Source: Marsupella aquatica
Lineage: Eukaryota > Marchantiophyta
Direction: 5' to 3'
Assembly: GCA_973895155.1 (NCBI GenBank)
Contig: OZ316891.1
Location: 29,512,001 to 29,576,000 of the forward strand
DNA length: 64,000 nucleotides
Shown: positions 58,141 through 64,000 of the stretch, in pieces
Numbering within the stretch: position 1 is the stretch's first letter
How the letters are laid out: every line of letters begins with the position of its first letter
The notes under the pieces: model-generated
What the model was told of the DNA's origin: nothing
The model's database searches: none
The model's input: the letters and a program-made list of their open reading frames with translations, nothing else
Program-made: the position numbers and the translations under genes

Positions 58141-58564
58141 TCTACATATTTCTGAGAGTTACCTCCATGTAAGGAATCCCACTCAGGCACTGTAAATCAT
58201 CGTTGCTCCTGGACTTACCACATGCAGAACCGAGAACCTGAACCTTGCACAATGTGTCAAAAATTGTGTGGAGTACGGCATACACAAGGTGACCTTGTTT
58301 CCAACCATCCTGATATACCTTGTTGAAGTATAGATCCTTTGTACCTTGTGGGAAGCGAGACGTAGCACCCGGTCGATGCCTCGAGGTTCTTTCTTCGGCA
58401 GTCATGCGGTGAGACGAGTGTCCCACCTTCTTCTTGTCTCCTTGAATAATCTAGGGTAGACAGCGCGTTACCACCTGTGTGTATCAAAGTTATGGAGGAC
58501 AACATTTGACAGACTTACAGGATGTCTCTGGGTTGCCACCTAATACAATGAACTACGACATCTA
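58141..58564 (-). other. unassigned; minus-strand ORFs without known domain
   Basis: Overlapping minus-strand ORFs of 61-94 codons (58,142-58,505) include FPQGTKDLYFNKVYQDGW and SACGKSRSNDDLQCLSGIPY. They look protein-like but I cannot place them in a family. They might be decayed exons. Confidence 0.3.
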
Positions 58565-59098
58565 TTGATCATTTTCTTTCCTAGGCAGATTTCAACCATA
58601 TACGAGTTCTTTTATACTCAACCCTCTTGCGTGACTGGAAAGGCATGGGGTTCGAAAAGTGGTTGGGTGTCTGCCCGACATAATTTGGCATTTCTCAACG
58701 ATGAACCGGGAAATTGTCAAGATTCTTTAGCCCCCTTTCCGTCAATTCCCCGACACATAGCAACAGCTTTCATCGTTAATCGCGAACATTGTACCTGCGC
58801 AGGAATCTTAGACAAAATAAAGGCTCAAATGAAATTTCTGTCGACTTTATCCAAGAACAAGTTGTTTATTGAACGTTTTGATTACTGCGTAAATGAAGGT
58901 AAAACTTTACGCAACTGGCGACAAGAGCTGTGGACGTTTAGTGTAGCTGTCAGCGCTTGGTCTTTCTTGTGCCTAACGTTAGATTATCTGCAGTTTCCTC
59001 TATCCCACCCACAAGCTGGCCTGCAGAACAATGCATGCTTCCCGACTGGAGTCAGGCTGTCAACTCCTCTCTCCAGTTCAAAGCACGTTTTGATCTAA
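58565..59098 (+). CDS. hypothetical ORF, 177 codons
   Basis: An uninterrupted ORF with a Cys-containing middle (NREHCTCAGILDKIKAQMKFL) and LRNWRQELW. No signal peptide, repeat or known motif recognised. The length is above background in this AT-rich stretch, but there is no splice, promoter or homology support. It could be chance or an old insertion. Confidence 0.25.
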   Translation: MIIFFPRQISTIYEFFYTQPSCVTGKAWGSKSGWVSARHNLAFLNDEPGNCQDSLAPFPSIPRHIATAFIVNREHCTCAGILDKIKAQMKFLSTLSKNKLFIERFDYCVNEGKTLRNWRQELWTFSVAVSAWSFLCLTLDYLQFPLSHPQAGLQNNACFPTGVRLSTPLSSSKHVLI

Positions 59099-60055
59099 AA
59101 GAACAGTTGAACAAGAGAATTGTGCGATCCACACATACTTTGAGAATGCACTCCTATCTCTTCTCCCGAAGAGACGAATCTGAACTTAGAAAAAATAGCT
59201 TCGGCCTGAAAGTGCCATTATTCTCTCATCAGATCAAGATCCACCAGGTCGGATTTTCGTTAGGAGATTGTCCTGAAACTGTGAGGCTGACATAGAAAAC
59301 GAAGAACAACCATCTGGAAAAATGGAGGTGCCAGTGTTGGTTTAAAATTCATACAACTTGTCCATGTATGCAGTCCGGGAGAGTAGGTACGCCGTTGAGC
59401 TATTTGATTGATACGAAAAGATAGATCTCAATGTCAGAATGCAAAGAGCAAATCTAATGTCGGATAAGCGATTCGATTCATTAGGACACAGAAGGAGGGC
59501 AATAAGAAGGCTTGTTAAAAGGGGGCAACGACATACGCCCCATGATCGTGCTCGTACTGGTCCAACTGGAGAGGACAACCAGCCTTTGGTGATGCAGTTG
59601 ACCTCCAGGTATTTTTCATACAACGGCATTTCAAGCTATGATCAAGAGGCAATATACCCAGTGCTAATTCCCTGGCATAAACGGAATCATCGCACATCTT
59701 CTTGCCACACACTAGGAATTTATGAGGGAGGATTTCCTGGGAAAATATCAACTGTGCTTCTACACCAAATCCAAGCTATCAGGCACCGTAGGAGTGATCA
59801 AGCTGATCCTTAAGGACACATTGAGACAGTGATGGAGATCTTACTATGCTCAAAGTAAGGGATAGGATCATTACCAAGCTCCTTGGCCACCAATGAAGCA
59901 GTATATGGCTCGGATTGTGCATGGACCCCGGCAAAGAGGCCTCATTAGCCAGAGAAGCATATTTAACGGTCCACTAATGTTCAAGGTCTGCAAGAGGATG
60001 CAAATATTACAGTAAGGAAGGTGTGCTTGTACAAAGTAACTTGATTTAGCTACGG
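59099..60055. other. intergenic, nothing recognised
   Basis: Several ORFs of 70-124 codons overlap on both strands without motifs. Confidence 0.4.
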
Positions 60056-60059
60056 CATA

Positions 60060-61610
60060 TGCTACAGTTGAGCATTGATTCATATGGGATACTTTCGCAC
60101 ATCTCGGCTTCAGCTTTTTGTTCCTCGCAACGTTTTTTAGTAAACCAACAAGTTGTCGGATTCCTGTGATCGCTTCAGGCCTTTCACCCGAATGTAGTGC
60201 TCATGGCACTATCGAGTCGAAAACCTAGTCTCCTTCCATGGTGTATAAGGCAAGTGAATGATCTTTAGGCCTGTCGAATATACTGTTGCCAACAGAAACA
60301 TCGCACAAATCGTGAGAACCTCCTCTGCGCATTTGTATTGACTGGAAGCCACAATCCTTTCGGAAGGTTTGGATCCAAAGGAAATACTGCCAATCTTCGG
60401 CTCATCTGGGTGAGCTAGAAAAGATCATTCGGGGGCCCCAGTAAGTATAACTCTTCAACCGCTAGTAACACAGTCTGTGCTGGTGGAGGTGCATGATATC
60501 GAAATTTCCAAAGTCTTTGATTCCGTGACGTTTCAATATGACCACAACATTTGTCCAGTTTGACCCCTGAATTTCGGGTACGGTATTATCATCCATTTCC
60601 TGATAAGTGTCCAGATAAACAGCTTGAAACATTTCCCTGGTGATGTCCTCCAGTCTCTACTTTGCTGTTCCCTTCGACACGCGAATCACTGTCAATGATT
60701 CGATGCCAGTTTGGGGATTATAGCTCGCCTGTTTGACAAAACCAGGATCGATTAGGTACTGGATACCATCAATGGTTACTGAAGTCACTGCAATAATGGT
60801 AGCTAACACAACCTTACGTGCTGTTTCCGGTGATTCCTCAAATACCTTGGTCTGCATTGTCCGAGGAAAGATGGGACAGAAGTGACAGATAATCATCGCT
60901 CCAATTCTTGTTCTTAAAATTCCGTATTCTTATCTCAATTTCTTGTCAGCAATTCAATCTGCTCCTGATCAGGGAAGAATACTAGAACGTCACCTCGGGG
61001 GTAACTGGCATGAATGTCCAAGACTGTCTGTACCTCACCTTCTCCGTATCCGCTTCTGCTGCTTTCAGGTATATAATCTCAAAAGGGATACCTGCGGCCT
61101 GGCATTCTGAAATAGGAGCCCCATCAAAGGTACTTACCGAGGTTAATCATCCAATCCATTATTTGTGTAACCTGCTAGATCTCGGGACTCCTCTTCCCCG
61201 TTCCTCTCCCTTGCCAAGATCTCCTCATCTTGCCCCCAAGCTTCCCCAGCCCGACCCTTCTTCTCAGGGCGTCTTATGGTCTTTTCATCATCATAGGCGC
61301 CTTAGAGCTCTTCCACCTCTCTCTTATCTCTTCTCACAAAAGCAGCTGCCGCTCTTTTCAGCTTGCTGGTAAAAGTTCAACGCACCGCTGCTTTCGTGGT
61401 ACACGGCTCCACAGCTCTTGTGCGAAGCTGTCCGTATCTCTGGAATCGAGTAGATAACTGTGCAGCTCTGTGATGAGTTGATTAGTTGACGCTGCCTCCT
61501 TGGCAAGGCCTAGCACCAAGGACACAAAGGCATGGTCTGATACCCTTGCTCTCATCTCCTCAATGACTTTCCTTCGGGAAACAACGGAGTCGCACTGGCA
61601 ATCTTGCTCT
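60060..61610 (-). pseudogene. DEAH-box splicing helicase (PRP2-like) pseudogene
   Basis: Reading right to left, decayed pieces follow the order of a DEAH-box pre-mRNA splicing ATPase. A PRP2-type N-terminus VSDHAFVSLVLGLAKEAAS ... DTDSFAQELWSRVPRK lies at 61,555-61,360. A ravaged charged region follows, then VFFPDQEQIE-like sequence near 60,980. The helicase C-domain piece KVFEESPETARKVVLATIIAV and IDPGFVKQASYNPQTGIESL is at 60,855-60,665. NTVPEIQGSNWTNVV-like is near 60,590, and an HYIRVKGLKRS-like end is near 60,180. The DEAH core is missing, and stops and frameshifts are frequent. 'IAETS' reads IIAVTS. Not functional. Confidence 0.8.
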
Positions 61611-62765
61611 TCGTTGTTCGATCGTCCGCTCTCTCCCCACGCTTTCTAGGTACGCTCGCCCCACGCTTTTCAGTTCACACTCGGCACACACTTCAGTGTT
61701 TACTTACGAAGGAAGGCTGCTCTCAAGACAATCATGTCTAGAAACTGAGAGGTATCTATGGGCCCACTTTGAGATCTCGATCAAATTCAGTTGGCGAGGA
61801 AGAACTTCATAAAAGTACCGATGGGGCAGCACACAAAAGGGCTAACACGTCGCTGCTCGTTGGAAGGAAGTATGAAGTGTCGGTTTAAAAATGTCTTTTG
61901 GCAGAACATATCCAACGTGTAACGAACGTCAGTTTTCAATTAGTAAATCTAAGTTTGCTCAACAGATCACTCCATAGCAGAAGTACGGGTCCACACTATG
62001 GGTGAATTGACGTCCCAATACAGAAGTCAATGACTTTACAACATAATTATTACAAATCCTCGAAGCTTTTGCAGCATATTATTATTACAATTCTTCGAAG
62101 CTTTTGCATCTTGTTACTGCAACTTTGACCGTCGAACTACATCCGTGAAATCACAGAACATTATTCTCTCGTATTGTTAGGCTAGGTTTCACTGCAGACT
62201 GGAATTCGGCTTTACGAACATTCAATCGTTTGTCCGTTTTAGTTTACGTTTACCTGCAGACTCACTTCGATTTGCTGACGCAGTCGAATTCGTTCTATTT
62301 TCGATGCTCGAAGCCTAATTCGACCTTGAATCTGAGCAGAGTTTCATGTGAATCTCACTAACAATTGATCTACCGGGGAGAGTTTCCGCAATTGAGCTGT
62401 TTTGTTAGAGATTGTGACTGACCTCGTGATTGTTCCATCGCCGTTTCAGCTCCTCTGGTTCCACCAATCTTCCATTCCTCTGTTGTTTTTGCTTCCGGAG
62501 CGAAATTGACTCTGATGAATTTGTTGGTTCAGGATGGAATGCTCTGTTTTAGATTGGCACATAGGATTGAATGCTACGTTTTAGTTTCGCACATGCCATA
62601 GCTCGAGCTTAATGTCATCCTCGAGCAAAGAAATTGAAAGAAGCCCTTGAACTTTGGATGTGAGCTATTTCTCCCATGATTTCCTTCACTTTGTAACGCT
62701 TTGAAAGTTTGAAAAGCAATTCCACTACTATAAATGCAGCTTCATCGCCACTTCTTTTGAACAGA
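61611..62765. other. intergenic, nothing firm
   Basis: A short duplication (attattacaa.tcttcgaagcttttgca) lies at 62,045-62,110. No gene recognised. Confidence 0.45.
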
Positions 62766-62767
62766 GA

Positions 62768-62950
62768 TAGAGGTGAGGACATTCAAGTTTGGTGCTGGAT
62801 CATGTTCATCAATTCAACATTCAATTGGTGTCCAGTCACTCCTCACAAACCTCATACTTTTGGGAACCTATAGAGGTGAGGACATTTGAGTTTGGTGCTG
62901 GATCATGTTCATCAATTGACATTCAATTGGTTTCCAGTCACTCTCACAAA
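62768..62950. repeat. two tandem copies of a 105-bp unit
   Basis: 'gaggtgaggacatt.aagtttggtgctggatcatg' and 'ttcaattggt.tccagtcactc' occur at about 62,772 and 62,874. Confidence 0.85.
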
Positions 62951-63059
62951 GGGCATTTTTTGGAGATGCACCTTGCTCCCAATTCCTGCTTGCCAGCCCC
63001 AACTTCACAAGCTGCATATTTTTGAAGACTCACCTTGCCCCCAATTACGGTCTGTCACC

Positions 63060-63235
63060 CCCAACTTGAGTTATGCGGTCTAGAGGCTTCATTCTTCACC
63101 ATAGATCCCCAACTTGAGTTATGCAGTCTAGAGACTTAACCCATAATAGATCATGAGGAGTAGGCTCACATTGCAGGCTTCATTCTACACCATAGATCAT
63201 GAGGAGTAGGCTCACATTGCAATTATGTAGTTAGA
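63060..63235. repeat. nested short direct repeats
   Basis: 'ccaacttgagttatgc.gtctagag' occurs twice (63,061 and 63,108) and 'catagatcatgaggagtaggctcacattgca' type words twice (63,145 and 63,192). Confidence 0.8.
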
Positions 63236-63670
63236 TGACATGGAACTATTTCATCTGAGGGGAGATTAGTGTGTGAGCTCAGCTGAAATCAACTGTTCAA
63301 AGGGAGAGGGTTGGGTTTCAATCTAGTGTAGAAACCATGAGCAGAACAGGTTATAGTTATTGAGCAGAACGGAAATAAAGCTAAGGGGGGCTTTACAAGA
63401 CGGTGGGAGCCGTTCAGTCTCTCTCCATCCAAAGCAAAGCTGATGGTCATTTCCTTCCACAAAAGTTAAAATGCTTGAGCCAAAATGTGTCAGGTTTGGA
63501 AGTAATCAATGCAATTCTTGAAAATAAGCAGCCCTTTGCTCCAAGTTTTTAGACCACCTCAAGAGGAGGTCTAAATTTTGGACAAAAAAGCTTGCACACC
63601 TCAGCAAATAAAGGAGCCCACTCACAGATGACTAGATTAGGTAATGCTTTTGGTTCATTGTGCCCCCACG

Positions 63671-63912
63671 TTCATGTAAAGTGAAATGTGGCCAGTTCCC
63701 ACATATGAATGGCTAGGATTGCATCTTTCACTTAGAAAAAAAGGAATTGCTGCCCCCAAGTTCTTGTAAAGTCACCCTAAGGGGGGTTTTACAAAGAATA
63801 TGAGGCTAGTCTCTTTTCTTTTTTTCTATATGTGAGTTTTTTTTCTATATATGTGAGATGCAATATGAGCCATTCAAATGTGGGAACAGGCAAGATTTCA
63901 CTTTACATGAAT
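63671..63912. mobile_element. foldback/MITE-like inverted repeat
   Basis: 'ttcatgtaaagtgaaat..ggccagttcccacatatgaatggct..gattgcatct' (63,671-63,728) is mirrored, with few mismatches, by the reverse complement of 63,845-63,912. The arms are about 60 bp around a T-rich loop of about 115 bp. Confidence 0.7.
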
Positions 63913-64000
63913 TTGTTTCACAAATTGGCAAAACCATTGCCCATCCTAGTCACTGCTAGTGGACTCCTTGTGGGTCCCTTTTTTACAATGTGCCTATTCT

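Noticed and set aside
58183-58426. PDR-type ABC transporter remnant (GTKDLYF)
   Set aside because: Only seven residues resemble the family; the flanking residues do not continue the similarity.

Overview
This is a nuclear genome window from a land plant. It holds multi-exon genes with GT-AG introns of about 50 to 1500 bp, telo-box promoter motifs, a plant-type LINE with a zinc-knuckle ORF1, tRNA-derived SINE-like repeats, and abundant decayed repeats. The only flowering-regulator-type gene is an MFT-class PEBP, and gene spacing is roughly 10 kb. A bryophyte or lycophyte fits better than a flowering plant, but I cannot name the species.

Layout. 1-4.3 kb: a complete seven-exon fibrillarin gene with a probable box C/D snoRNA in its last intron. 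4.3-20.1 kb: gene-poor DNA with an inverted-repeat element, a 110-bp tandem array, SINE-like copies, LINE 3'-end remnants, minisatellites and G-tracts. 20.1-23.1 kb: a complete four-exon MFT-like PEBP gene with the canonical 201/62/41/221 exon sizes; its third exon and donor site are followed by an 87-bp tandem duplication. 23.4-27.4 kb: repeats. 27.5-30.5 kb: a DUF2921 multi-pass membrane protein gene, followed by a scrap of a nucleosidase gene (30.64-31.0 kb). 31.0-36.2 kb: repeats and a decayed LINE fragment. 37.0-38.0 kb: an intronless, fungal-looking short-chain dehydrogenase. 39.6-46.5 kb: a long LINE with both ORFs open, but with an in-frame deletion inside the reverse transcriptase. 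47.35-49.95 kb: a frameshifted germin-like pseudogene, then a DUF2921 pseudogene. 50.56-53.27 kb: a complete eight-exon methylthioadenosine nucleosidase gene (minus strand). 53.3-56.5 kb: repeats. 56.9-57.3 kb: a small ankyrin-repeat protein gene. 58-64 kb: an unassigned ORF, a decayed PRP2-like DEAH-box helicase pseudogene, tandem repeats and a foldback element.

The main evolutionary story is a duplicated block of two convergent genes, DUF2921 and MTA nucleosidase. The copy at 27.5-31.0 kb kept DUF2921 and lost the nucleosidase; the copy at 47.9-53.3 kb kept the nucleosidase and lost DUF2921. The other genes look like unrelated housekeeping or signalling genes (rRNA methylation, PEBP signalling, methionine salvage, oxidoreduction). 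I see no operon-like or pathway cluster and no clear new defence or biosynthetic system.
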